This document shows positions 1 to 8,046 of a DNA stretch of 34,798 nucleotides, piece by piece (within the stretch, counting starts at the first letter, position 1; every line of letters starts with the position of its first letter). The notes beneath the pieces are model-generated. The model was given only the letters and a program-made list of their open reading frames with translations, did no database searches and was not told the DNA's origin. Origin of the DNA: Akkermansiaceae bacterium (GTDB lineage: Bacteria; Verrucomicrobiota; Verrucomicrobiia; Verrucomicrobiales; Akkermansiaceae); contig JAFMDE010000003.1 in NCBI GenBank assembly GCA_017857425.1, positions 1-34,798 of the forward strand, written 5' to 3'. A program made the position numbers and the translations under genes.

Positions 1-190
1 TGAAATAGTAAGCTGGAAAAAGGTGACGGGTGCCACCATTAAAGAGACGAAGAATATCATCAGAGTATGCGAGCATCAGAAAGAGGGCCCCTCTCGGCCA
101 TCTAGATCTGCCAAATCCTCCAAATCATCCCCGCCGACTTGCACGCGGTGGCAGAAATGCCAGAGCGTGCAAGGCTTCTTGGATGATAAA
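1..190. other. Window-edge region, possible start of a truncated membrane gene on the minus strand
   Basis: I find no convincing complete gene here. On the minus strand an ATG at 60 opens a frame that runs off the window edge (20 codons). Its residues are strongly hydrophobic (Phe, Val, Leu, Met, Ile), which would suit the first membrane segment of a small holin-like protein. DUF883/YqjD-type genes are often followed by YqjE, a small membrane protein, so the position fits. No ribosome binding site supports the start, and 60 bases are too few to decide. Confidence 0.2.
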
Positions 191-604
191 TTAGCGGCGG
201 ATAACTAAGCCGATAACGACGCCAACCCCTAGTGCTGTGAGTATCGACTTGGTGGGGTGCTTGCGGACGTAATCTTCAGCATCAGCATGAGCTTCACGTG
301 CTTTGACTCGCCCTTGTTCTACTTGCTCACCAGCAGCTTGCTTGAACTGCTGAGCTTTTACTCCCGCTGTTTCCTTGAGATCGCTTGCTTTGGATCCTGC
401 AAATTCACGGAACTGCTGAGCTTTTTCCGTCGCGGCTTGTTTGAAATGCTGAGCTTTGACTCCAGCTTCTTGTGCAATCTGCCTAGTCTTGCTGGCAGGC
501 TCAGTTACAGCCGAACGAAGGTCGCTAGCTGCTGATTGTGATTTGAATGCATCGCTAACGGGACCGTCAGCCATGAAGTTTGTGTCTGTGAATGTTTCTT
601 CCAT
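191..604 (-). CDS. DUF883/YqjD-like membrane-anchored helical protein with 11-residue repeats
   Basis: A 137-aa protein made of a short polar N-terminus, a long amphipathic Ala/Lys/Gln/Glu helix (about 47-112) and one C-terminal membrane segment (about 119-134) ending in Arg-Arg. The C-terminus has the Lys-His-Pro then Gly-x-Gly-x4-Gly pattern seen in YqjD/ElaB/DUF883 proteins, which anchor in the inner membrane and in Escherichia coli associate with stationary-phase ribosomes; that role is only inferred here. The helix is built from six consecutive 11-residue units beginning Ala-Gly or similar, a period also found in LEA-type stress proteins and apolipoprotein-like helices. The start is the ATG at 604; an in-frame ATG at 574 is a weaker alternative. 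It may head a short minus-strand unit continuing off the window. Confidence 0.8.
   Translation of the reverse strand: MEETFTDTNFMADGPVSDAFKSQSAASDLRSAVTEPASKTRQIAQEAGVKAQHFKQAATEKAQQFREFAGSKASDLKETAGVKAQQFKQAAGEQVEQGRVKAREAHADAEDYVRKHPTKSILTALGVGVVIGLVIRR
269..466 (-). repeat. Six tandem 33-bp units coding 11-residue helical repeats
   Basis: Residues 47-112 of the DUF883-like protein divide without gaps into six 11-residue units (for example AGVKAQHFKQA, ATEKAQQFREF, AGSKASDLKET, AGVKAQQFKQA). Units 1 and 4 differ at one residue. The DNA repeats a CTGAGCTTT core on the plus strand. An exact 11-residue period suggests expansion by in-frame duplication and a continuous amphipathic or coiled helix. 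Confidence 0.8.
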
Positions 605-855
605 TTTTTTAATAGTTTGTTGTGATTATTAGGGTGAAGAGTTGTTGTATTGTCAGTGTGTAGTTCGACTTTAGAGAAGGCGGTATCAACCAAGGGTTGC
701 AGGCTAGCAGTCATTAGAAATGAATAAGTAACATGAAACCATAGTATCAAACACCTTCACCGTAAGGTTGGCACTTTTATTGGCGTAAGGCAAGAGGTCC
801 TACGAGAAAATTTTTCATTATTTGCCATGAAGGGGATAAAGGACATCGCTTTCCG

Positions 856-1479
856 TTATAGAAAGGGGTTTGTCGCTTTTTCGAGCTCGATGGTTGTATC
901 AGGTCCATGCCCTGGAAATACTTTTGTAGAGTTAGGTAAAGTTAACATTTTTTCTCTGATGCCTTCAACCAGTAGGTCCATGTTTCCATCCGGCAAATCA
1001 GCTCTACCAATGCCACTTGCAAAGAGGGTGTCACCACCAAAAACAAGATCGTTATGGATAAAGACGACACTATCAGGCGAGTGGCCAGGCACATGTTCTA
1101 GTTGGAAAGCTAATCCTCCAGCCTCTAATACAGATTGTCCCTCTAGGATCTGATCAATAGCGTATGGGGTGATGTTGAGTGGAATCCCTGACTGCTGCAA
1201 TAGTATCTCTAGGGTCAGGCTTTGGGCGTAAGGGGAATAGGCGTAGAGTTTGGTGCCTTTTGCCGCCATTTTAGCCGCGTCTTCTATGTGGTCGTAGTGT
1301 TGATGGGTGAGCAAGAGGCTACTGGGCACCTCGTTAAGCTCATCAAGCCATTGGCTGATGCCAAGAGGTGCATCAATGAGCACACAGCTGCCCCCGTTTT
1401 GGCTTGAGCCAAGAAGATAGCCATTGGTTTGTGCCATGCCACCTGTGAAGCTTCTGATTTGTAGATCGTGATCACTCAT
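856..1479 (-). CDS. Metallo-beta-lactamase-fold hydrolase (glyoxalase II-like)
   Basis: A 207-aa single-domain MBL-fold protein. The full set of metal ligands is visible: THQHYDH (His59, His61, Asp63, His64), His133 in PGHSPDS, Asp150 in FGGD and His191 in FPGHGPD near the C-terminus. Small proteins of this type are annotated as hydroxyacylglutathione hydrolase-like thioesterases; the substrate cannot be read from sequence. It lacks the C-terminal substrate domain of true GloB. I chose the ATG at 1479 because it places the first beta strand (Phe-Thr-Gly-Gly...Thr-Asn-Gly-Tyr) a few residues from the start, as in the family. An ATG at 1530 would add 17 residues. The gene diverges from recA. 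Confidence 0.85.
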   Translation of the reverse strand: MSDHDLQIRSFTGGMAQTNGYLLGSSQNGGSCVLIDAPLGISQWLDELNEVPSSLLLTHQHYDHIEDAAKMAAKGTKLYAYSPYAQSLTLEILLQQSGIPLNITPYAIDQILEGQSVLEAGGLAFQLEHVPGHSPDSVVFIHNDLVFGGDTLFASGIGRADLPDGNMDLLVEGIREKMLTLPNSTKVFPGHGPDTTIELEKATNPFL

Positions 1480-1571
1480 AAGCAGGATCATGCCGTATTT
1501 TGATGCAAGAACCATTCCTTTTTGTGCCATGATCGTGTGCCAAAGCGGACGAGACCCCCTTCAAATGAACA

Positions 1572-1585
1572 TGTTCTCACAAACA
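1572..1585 (+). promoter_or_regulatory. Candidate LexA (SOS) operator upstream of recA
   Basis: TGTTCTCACAAACA matches the 14-bp verrucomicrobial LexA motif TGTTC-N4-GAACA at 9 of 10 defined positions. It lies about 80 bp upstream of the recA start, just ahead of the likely promoter. It overlaps a perfect 10-bp palindrome, GAACATGTTC (1567-1576). The motif is published knowledge for this phylum; binding here is inferred. Confidence 0.6.
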
Positions 1586-1608
1586 GTGATCTTTTGAACA
1601 GTTTTTTG

Positions 1609-1637
1609 TTGACCTAAGTAAAAGCTTCAGGCAATAT
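1609..1637 (+). promoter_or_regulatory. Candidate recA promoter
   Basis: TTGACC (1609-1614) and CAATAT (1632-1637) are separated by 17 bp. The -35 is good and the -10 is weak. Transcription would begin near 1644, leaving a leader of about 20 nt before recA. The LexA-like box lies about 24 bp upstream of the -35. Confidence 0.35.
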
Positions 1638-1663
1638 GCGAAAAATCAAAAACAACTATTGTC

Positions 1664-2824
1664 ATGAGTACCGCAACCACTAGAACTACAAATAAGTCCG
1701 CAGCAGCCAAGTCTACCACTGCCCCATCAGAGGTGTCCGCAGCTTCTGCGAAATCACCACTTCCACAAGCACCTACCACTAAAAAATCCATGGCATCTAC
1801 CAGCCCTAATAAATTAGACGATAAAGTCATTGCAGCCCGCAAGAAAAATCTAGATCTCGCCATCTCACAAATTCAGAAAGACTTTGGTGAAACAGCCATC
1901 ATGCGTTTAGGCGATGGCCATCGTGTAGATGTAGATGTCATCCCGACAGGAAATCTATTGATAGACCGCGCGCTCGGAGTAGGTGGGTTCCCCCGTGGTC
2001 GTATTGTCGAAATCTATGGGCCTGAGTCCTCAGGTAAAACAACACTTACACTCACGGTGATTGCCCAAGCGCAAAAAGCGGGGGGTCTTGCCGCATTTAT
2101 TGATGTAGAGCATGCGCTTGATCCCGCCTATGCGGCCAAACTGGGTGTTAATATCGACGACTTACTTGTCTCCCAGCCTAACTCCGGTGAGGAAGCCCTG
2201 CAGATTTGTGAGACGCTTGTCCGCTCAAACGCCATTGATGTAGTGGTGCTCGACTCAGTGGCTGCATTAGTAACCAAGCAGGAGCTTGCAGGTGAAATCG
2301 GTGACAGTACGGTGGGTGCCCAAGCGCGACTCATGAGTGCCGCCATGCGCAAACTTACCGCGCTTATTTCGAAGGCGCGCACAACTTGCATTTTCACCAA
2401 CCAGATCCGCGAGAAGATCGGGGTTATGTTTGGTAGCCCAGAGACCACCCCCGGTGGTCGCGCACTGAAATTTTTCTCATCTGTGCGTATTGATATCCGC
2501 CGCATAGGGCAGATCAAGGCGACTGACGGTACAGTCCAAGGAGCTAGAACCCGTGTCAAGGTAGTGAAGAATAAGGTGGCTGCACCCTTCAAAGAAGCTG
2601 AGTTCGATATCATCTATAACGAAGGTATCTCATCGGTAGGGTCCTTGATCGACCTAGCTATTGAGTTTGATATTATCCAGAAGCGAGGTAGTTGGTTCAG
2701 TTATTCGGGGAACCAGCTTGCTCAAGGCCGCGACGGTACAAAGGTTGCTTTGAAGGACGATGAGAACCTTTACAAGGAGATCGAGGTCAAGGTCAAAGAG
2801 GCCATGGCGGAAGCTTCTGAGTAG
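1664..2824 (+). CDS. recA: RecA recombinase with an N-terminal extension
   Basis: RecA forms ATP-dependent filaments on single-stranded DNA for homologous recombination and triggers LexA self-cleavage. The 386-aa product carries Walker A GPESSGKT at 119-126, a Walker B-like VVVLDS near 193-198, loop L1 around [11 protein letters not shown] (210-220), loop L2 around [11 protein letters not shown] (255-265), and an acidic tail. The Escherichia coli Walker A begins at residue 66, so this protein has about 53 extra N-terminal residues, rich in Ser, Thr, Ala and Lys and probably disordered. An in-frame ATG at 1790 would give a conventional 344-aa RecA; no ribosome binding site separates the two choices, and I kept the first ATG because it sits downstream of the promoter and SOS-like box. 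No recX follows. Confidence 0.97.
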   Translation: MSTATTRTTNKSAAAKSTTAPSEVSAASAKSPLPQAPTTKKSMASTSPNKLDDKVIAARKKNLDLAISQIQKDFGETAIMRLGDGHRVDVDVIPTGNLLIDRALGVGGFPRGRIVEIYGPESSGKTTLTLTVIAQAQKAGGLAAFIDVEHALDPAYAAKLGVNIDDLLVSQPNSGEEALQICETLVRSNAIDVVVLDSVAALVTKQELAGEIGDSTVGAQARLMSAAMRKLTALISKARTTCIFTNQIREKIGVMFGSPETTPGGRALKFFSSVRIDIRRIGQIKATDGTVQGARTRVKVVKNKVAAPFKEAEFDIIYNEGISSVGSLIDLAIEFDIIQKRGSWFSYSGNQLAQGRDGTKVALKDDENLYKEIEVKVKEAMAEASE

Positions 2825-2836
2825 GCCTAGATCTGC

Positions 2837-2867
2837 TGCAGCCATGGTAGCACAAACCATGGCTGCA
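2837..2867 (+). terminator. Hairpin downstream of recA
   Basis: A perfect 12-bp inverted repeat, TGCAGCCATGGT (2837-2848) with ACCATGGCTGCA (2856-2867), encloses a 7-nt loop and starts 12 bp after the recA stop. No T-tract follows, so it may be a Rho-assisted terminator or a 3' stabiliser rather than a classic intrinsic terminator. Part of the right arm is echoed in the next bases (ACAAACCTTGG). Confidence 0.55.
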
Positions 2868-2998
2868 CAAACCTTGGCAGGACAGTCACCGAGATAGATG
2901 GCTTGCTTAACATGCCTATCAAGCTAGCTGTTTTTGATCTAGCCTATTGAGAATGGCTTATTGAGAAAGTGCCTTGGTTTATCGCTAGGGTTTTACTC

Positions 2999-3463
2999 TC
3001 AAGGCAATAACCTGTCTCTGAAGCGTTGCTTTGGTAGCGGGCAACTTTTGTTGCCACCTAGCCGGTGCCTGTTTCTGGCGATGAAATCGTAGACTGTATT
3101 CTTCAGAAAGCTCGGCAGGAAATAGAAGATCCAAAAAATAGCTAACGGACCTCGAGTAAGATAAAGGGCGCGCAGGGTAGCATTAGCTCCCCGCCATCTC
3201 AGTTCGTTACTTTGGCCGCACGACTCAATCAATACGGCATTACCCGAGGCGCGTCCTTTGGTGTCTGTCGTATTTCTCCATGTGGGGGGAAGCATTGATG
3301 CCGTTTCCCCTTGCAGACTAGTAAAGTAGGTTGTTTGCGTATTATCCCAACGATACAAAATCTGTGCTGTTTTTTGGCAAAACAGGCAGTCACCATCAAA
3401 GAAAAGAATATGTTTTCCTGTAGTATCCATAGTATTTGCAGAGCTGGTATCTGATGGGGTCAT
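2999..3463 (-). CDS. DCC-family (DUF393/YuxK-like) thiol-disulfide oxidoreductase-like protein
   Basis: A 154-aa protein with the family signature FFDGDCLFC near the N-terminus (Asp23, Asp25, Cys26, Cys29) and the C-terminal pattern DFIARNRHRLGG followed by Cys-Pro-Leu-Pro. The DCC family has a thioredoxin-like CxxC, but its substrate is not established. One moderately hydrophobic stretch (GPLAIFWIFYFLPSFL) may be membrane-associated. It begins 12 bp after the 601-aa gene upstream, so the two are probably cotranscribed. Confidence 0.85.
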   Translation of the reverse strand: MTPSDTSSANTMDTTGKHILFFDGDCLFCQKTAQILYRWDNTQTTYFTSLQGETASMLPPTWRNTTDTKGRASGNAVLIESCGQSNELRWRGANATLRALYLTRGPLAIFWIFYFLPSFLKNTVYDFIARNRHRLGGNKSCPLPKQRFRDRLLP

Positions 3464-3475
3464 GCATGATGACTG

Positions 3476-5281
3476 CTACTGGTTGGTTGCCTGTCCTCCT
3501 AAGGTATCAACATTTGCGCGGTAGATGTCTTCGATGTCTTTTTCTGCCCGTACCCAGCCAAAGGCATATATACGATCAATACTAAATTGTTTTCTTTTGT
3601 GAGTTTCCTGGTTTGAAGAAACCTGTAACGTTAGCTGAACGGATTTTTCTAATGCTGCGTTTTTGAATGCAGCATCCAGTAGTTTGCCCGTTGTTGTTTG
3701 TTTGAGGCTATATCCGTAGATGATATCCTCAAAGTCGGGGCTTGTTAGTTCGAAAGCGGTCCAGCGTTTGTCATCTCGGTATGTGAAGTTGTAGTAATGT
3801 GATTTTCTGGCGAAAATGCGCAATTCCGCAGATTGGGTTTTGCCTTCTAGCAACAATGGCACGGCTTTAGCGTTATGACGTGCGTAACAATCCCAATCAA
3901 CACGCAAGCCATCCTCGGTGGAGACTATGCAGATTAATCGTGAGCTGTTGTCTGCGAATTTTGCTACAAAGCGTGCGGCCATGATGCCTCCAAGGTTAAC
4001 AACATCAATGAATGTTACCTCAGTGGCTGCTTCACTCAGAGCCCTTTCAGGATAGCTATCCAGCCGTTTGCTGATCTGGTCGGGGTATCTACACATTCTC
4101 AGTCTTATCTGTGGATTAGTCGACTTGGCAAAATCATCGGCAAGTTGTCGTGCTTCCGTGTCATAGAGACGGACGGTCATCTCAGCAAGCTGCTGTTTTT
4201 TAGTATCAAGCTTAGTCTGAGCCATCTCTAATTCTTGTTGGGGCTGAGTTTCACCATTGGCAATATTCTCGGTATTGGGTGCTGAGCTAGCAAGCTTAAG
4301 AGCGTTTGTATTGGCCTCATATTTACGCCATTCTTTCACGGCGATGATGGTCGCTGCTCCGATTACTATGATCAGGATCGTGCTCATTAGCCTGAGCTTC
4401 ATCTTGTGACTCATCGGCTTGGGGGGAGTGGAAGCCTGAGGCGCTATGTGCTCTGCTAAGTTATCTATGGTCTGGTTTACGGTTCGATTACCGCGCTTGC
4501 TTGTTGACCTTGATGGTTTTTTCCCTGGGCGGGCGGTAAGAGTTTCTTTCCTGAGTGTGTTATGAGCGGGTTGGCTACAGTAGCCCAGCTCCTTGATGTC
4601 TGACGCATTAACTGCGGCTGATCTCATGAGCTCTCGGAGGCCATCTAAAGCATCCTCATCGCCACGCATGGCATCGGCGAATCCGCACCAGTATTTGCGT
4701 GGCTCAGATCCGTCATCATGAAGAACGGCATCCTGATCCATGCGGCAGGCAACATCACGTTGTTTTTGAAGTTGATCCAGATAAACTTGGGTTATTTCTT
4801 TACGACAAACATTGCCCTCAAGTGTCTCGTAAAGTTGCGGTCGGTTTTTTTTAACCCACCGGGCAAATGCCTCATTGATTCCCTCAGCGAATTTTCTGGG
4901 TGTGCCAATGCGGCGGGTGCAGCGTTCCCAAAATGTCTGAGTATCTTCCCCGCGCTGTGTGAGTGATTGGTACTCAGCAGTCAGACCCTCGACATGGGAG
5001 GCAGTATAGAGCTTGCGTAGATGTTGGAAGAGGCGTTGCATACCGCTACCAGCAGGCTCATTTTCCCCATCTTGAAAATATTCCATGTGATGCTCCCGTG
5101 CCGGGCAGCTAACCAGCATGCTTAAGTTGCCCGATTCGATGCTATAAGTGAGCACAGTAATGCCACAGAATCTCGAGAGATTACGCATGATAGATACCAT
5201 CGCAGCATGCTCCTCTTCGTCCATAGATTCGTATGAACGAGACGATTTGCATTGGATCCAGAATGTTTTTTGGGCAAACAT
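3476..5281 (-). CDS. Membrane protein with a degenerate RAYT (Y1 transposase)-like N-terminal domain
   Basis: A 601-aa protein that I read as three parts. Residues 1-225 resemble REP-associated tyrosine transposases: FCGITVLTYSIESGNLSMLV (38-57) aligns without gaps to the RAYT pattern in which the HUH motif sits in NHFHLL, but the two histidines are Asn52 and Ser54 here. Further family features are the MQRLFQHLRKLY helix (81-92), INEAFARW (135-142), and RKYWCGFADAMRGDEDALDGL (195-215), like the PxxYRWSGYGEA region of these transposases. Residues 297-315 form one membrane segment after a Lys/Arg-rich linker, then a coiled coil (345-382). Residues 385-595 are a mixed alpha/beta domain I do not recognise (VDWDCYARHN at 461-470). 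Catalysis by a transposase mechanism is unlikely. The domain assignment is pattern-based and needs a profile search. Confidence 0.7.
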   Translation of the reverse strand: MFAQKTFWIQCKSSRSYESMDEEEHAAMVSIMRNLSRFCGITVLTYSIESGNLSMLVSCPAREHHMEYFQDGENEPAGSGMQRLFQHLRKLYTASHVEGLTAEYQSLTQRGEDTQTFWERCTRRIGTPRKFAEGINEAFARWVKKNRPQLYETLEGNVCRKEITQVYLDQLQKQRDVACRMDQDAVLHDDGSEPRKYWCGFADAMRGDEDALDGLRELMRSAAVNASDIKELGYCSQPAHNTLRKETLTARPGKKPSRSTSKRGNRTVNQTIDNLAEHIAPQASTPPKPMSHKMKLRLMSTILIIVIGAATIIAVKEWRKYEANTNALKLASSAPNTENIANGETQPQQELEMAQTKLDTKKQQLAEMTVRLYDTEARQLADDFAKSTNPQIRLRMCRYPDQISKRLDSYPERALSEAATEVTFIDVVNLGGIMAARFVAKFADNSSRLICIVSTEDGLRVDWDCYARHNAKAVPLLLEGKTQSAELRIFARKSHYYNFTYRDDKRWTAFELTSPDFEDIIYGYSLKQTTTGKLLDAAFKNAALEKSVQLTLQVSSNQETHKRKQFSIDRIYAFGWVRAEKDIEDIYRANVDTLGGQATNQ

Positions 5282-5437
5282 TACATGCCTGATATAGCAA
5301 AAACAGCGAAATGATGAAGGAGTAACTGCATATTTCTTAGATGATTAAATGAGGGGATTAGCTGTTATGTACAGCTGTGCTTAGTGTTAGGGCGCGGCAA
5401 TAAATCACCAGGATGGGGTAGTAAAAGACGGAGCTAT

Positions 5438-7861
5438 TTACCAAGCCTGTTCACCGTCTCGATCATAGGGCAGCCAGCCGAGAGCGATGGTTTGAATATC
5501 GATGTCTTTTTTGTAAGGTTTGATGACCTCATTCTCAAGTTTGACAGTGGCAGGATTGAATTCGAGTTCCAGCTCTTTGATTTCTTCGGCAAGCTCGGCT
5601 TCAAGCTCGGCAATATCCTCCTCAAGGTTTTTGATTTTGTTTTCGGCAATCTTGACATCGCGGCGTTGTTTATAGGCACGTCCAGCACTGCTAACAGTAC
5701 TGGATGATGAGCTGCGGCGGCCTCCTAATAAATTACCCAACAATCCTCCGAGGACTTTGGCTCCGATGTCCCATGCGGCGCTGCTGGCTTCGGCTTCTTC
5801 CTTGGCGAGGGTGTTTTCGGCTCGATCAACCTGCCCTTCCTTGGTTTTGATCTTAGCTTCATATTTATCGCGAAGTTTTTCCACAGCTTCATCACGTATT
5901 TCACGGGCCTGAGTGGCGAGACGGCCGCGGAAGGCTCCTTCGCTTTCGCCGAGTTGAGAGTAGGATTTAAAAAGTGGGCAGTAGAAAATTTCCACTCGCT
6001 CGTTGCGATAGATGTAATCAGCAAAGTCTTTGGTAACTTGTTTGTAGTTATCGGCATTCATGGCAAAGCCAGGTAGCTCATGGAAGCCGCAGCCTTTGCG
6101 CGGTTTGTCCTTCAACGACTTCACGGGGTGGGTGCAGCCAGCATCATGGTTCCAGTCGATTCCTTGGTCTGTGATGGCATTGGTGAAGCGCATCAGGCGT
6201 GAGCCGTCGATGCCGCATTTGCTGGAGGAGAAGTGCACATTGGCTTCGCGGATCAATGCAGGCTTGTAGGTGATGCCGTCCGACTCACCGGCGAAGGGAA
6301 CGAAGTATTCTTTAACACCTGAGCCGACGACGGGTCGTTCGCCTGCTGCGCTTTCCTGGGAGGCTCCAGGCATTGCCATGGGGTTGGACGACTGTGCTGC
6401 GATCGCTTGCTTGCCTTTGCCCGAGGTGAACTGGTCGCGCTTGGGGTCCATGAGTTTTTTGATCTTGGTTCGGGTGAGGGGACCGCATAGGTAGCTCATC
6501 ACCCAGCGGACATGGAAGACGACGGCAGAGTCTTCATGCACGTTGTTCATCAGGAAGACACGAGAGCCGAGACCGGCGAGCAGTTCTTCCATCCTTCGGC
6601 GATTGAAACCGCCATCCTGCGAGGCTGCGGCACCTTCGAGGCCATCTAGCACACGAGCCTTGTCGCGTTCGGTTTGTAGTCGGCCCAGCCACCAGGTTCC
6701 GATGTTGGAGAGTGCCTTGTAGTCGAGGTCGACGGGGTTCTGAGTAGCTAGCAGGCAGCCGAGTCCAAATGCGCGACCTTGTTTAAGCATGGTCATCATT
6801 GGTTTTTTGCTTGGTGGGTTTGCTGACGGAGGTAGGAAGCCGTAGATCTCATCCATGTAGAGTAGCGCGCGCAGGCTAGTCGTGCCGCTTTGAGTACGCA
6901 TCCATCCTAACATTTGGTTGAGCAGCAGGCTGACAAAAAACATGCGCTCGGCGTCGCTGAGGTGAGCAATGGAGAAGATCGACATGCGCGGTTTGCCTTC
7001 CGGGCTGTGCATCATGTTGGATATGTCTAGTGGAGGGCCTTCCATCCAGGTTGAGAAACCCGGAGAGGCGAGTAGTGCATTGAACTTCAACGCGATTTTC
7101 TGACGCTGTTTGGCGTTCATGAACGAGTTGACGTCGAGGACGCCCACCTTATCAAAGGGAGGTTTCTGCAGGTGGCGGATGAGGGACTCAAGCGAAAGAT
7201 TTTGTCCGTTCTGCCAGCAGTGGTTGAAGATGGTGCCTAGGATGACAGCCTCGGGGCTTTGAATGGGATCGGCATCCACACCGACCAATGAAAGCAGCGA
7301 GCTGACCGTGCTTTCGATTCGGTCACCGAGTAGTTCACCATCGTCGAGAACCTCGAAGGGAGGGACTTCAAGAGAACTTAAAATGGATACCGGTATGCCG
7401 GCTTTGCTGCCAGGCGTGAATATGTTCACGTCCACTTTGTCGCGCAATTCTCTGACCCTTTCTGGGCTTTGTCCCCATGAACCAATGCCTTCTTTCCACA
7501 TGGTGGCGGTTTTTTCTGCGAACTCGTCGGGTGTTTTGCCCTTTTTAGCAGCGTCATCTTCATTAATCCAGGGTCTGAAATCTGAGGGCTCAAAATCGGG
7601 AAAGTTGAGCATCAAGTTTGAGATGTCGCCTTTAGGGTCAATGACAATAGCAGGTATGTTGTCCATCGCTGCTTCCTCGAGAATAGAAATACAAAGGCCT
7701 GTTTTACCCGATCCCGTCATGCCAAGCACGACACCGTGGGTAACCAGGTCCTTGGAGTCATAGAGAACTAATTCATCCTTGAGTTCATTTTTTTTGAGAT
7801 CAAAGCCACGACCTAAATAGAAAGAGCCCAATTTTTCGTAATCACTCGCTTGGATGTGCAT
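5438..7861 (-). CDS. HerA/FtsK-superfamily ATPase (DUF87-type) with C-terminal coiled coil
   Basis: An 807-aa ATPase. Walker A GMTGSGKT lies at 47-54, close to the N-terminus; IVIDPKGD (72-79) and Walker B LLYMDEIYGFLP (333-344) follow, then LATQNP (371-376) as a sensor-like strand and an arginine-rich segment near 394-403. This order matches HerA-like DNA-translocating ATPases. Beyond the motor (about 1-470) comes a linker, an unrecognised domain (515-640, with Cys549, Cys576, Cys591 and Cys628), then two coiled coils (655-695, 735-785) around a Gly/Ser-rich patch (702-727). No NurA nuclease or methyltransferase lies beside it, so a resection or defence role is unproven. It precedes the 601-aa membrane protein by 156 bp on the same strand. 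Confidence 0.85.
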   Translation of the reverse strand: MHIQASDYEKLGSFYLGRGFDLKKNELKDELVLYDSKDLVTHGVVLGMTGSGKTGLCISILEEAAMDNIPAIVIDPKGDISNLMLNFPDFEPSDFRPWINEDDAAKKGKTPDEFAEKTATMWKEGIGSWGQSPERVRELRDKVDVNIFTPGSKAGIPVSILSSLEVPPFEVLDDGELLGDRIESTVSSLLSLVGVDADPIQSPEAVILGTIFNHCWQNGQNLSLESLIRHLQKPPFDKVGVLDVNSFMNAKQRQKIALKFNALLASPGFSTWMEGPPLDISNMMHSPEGKPRMSIFSIAHLSDAERMFFVSLLLNQMLGWMRTQSGTTSLRALLYMDEIYGFLPPSANPPSKKPMMTMLKQGRAFGLGCLLATQNPVDLDYKALSNIGTWWLGRLQTERDKARVLDGLEGAAASQDGGFNRRRMEELLAGLGSRVFLMNNVHEDSAVVFHVRWVMSYLCGPLTRTKIKKLMDPKRDQFTSGKGKQAIAAQSSNPMAMPGASQESAAGERPVVGSGVKEYFVPFAGESDGITYKPALIREANVHFSSSKCGIDGSRLMRFTNAITDQGIDWNHDAGCTHPVKSLKDKPRKGCGFHELPGFAMNADNYKQVTKDFADYIYRNERVEIFYCPLFKSYSQLGESEGAFRGRLATQAREIRDEAVEKLRDKYEAKIKTKEGQVDRAENTLAKEEAEASSAAWDIGAKVLGGLLGNLLGGRRSSSSSTVSSAGRAYKQRRDVKIAENKIKNLEEDIAELEAELAEEIKELELEFNPATVKLENEVIKPYKKDIDIQTIALGWLPYDRDGEQAW

Positions 7862-8046
7862 ACTGACATTTGAGATATTTTAGGCGGTCTTGGGAAGGCG
7901 CAATTGCGGCAGAGAGCTATTTTTAACAAAAAAAAGCCGGCGAATACCGTAAATCAGGGCTTCCGATACTTAAGAAATAAAAATAGTAAGGAAATCTTAA
8001 ACTTTTTCTTGCAAGACGGAAAGTTTTTAGAATAATAGGCTCCGTT

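Noticed and set aside
1567-1576. GAACATGTTC as a Bacillus-type LexA box
   Set aside because: The Bacillus motif needs a 4-bp spacer between GAAC and GTTC; here it is 2 bp. The verrucomicrobial form at 1572-1585 fits better.
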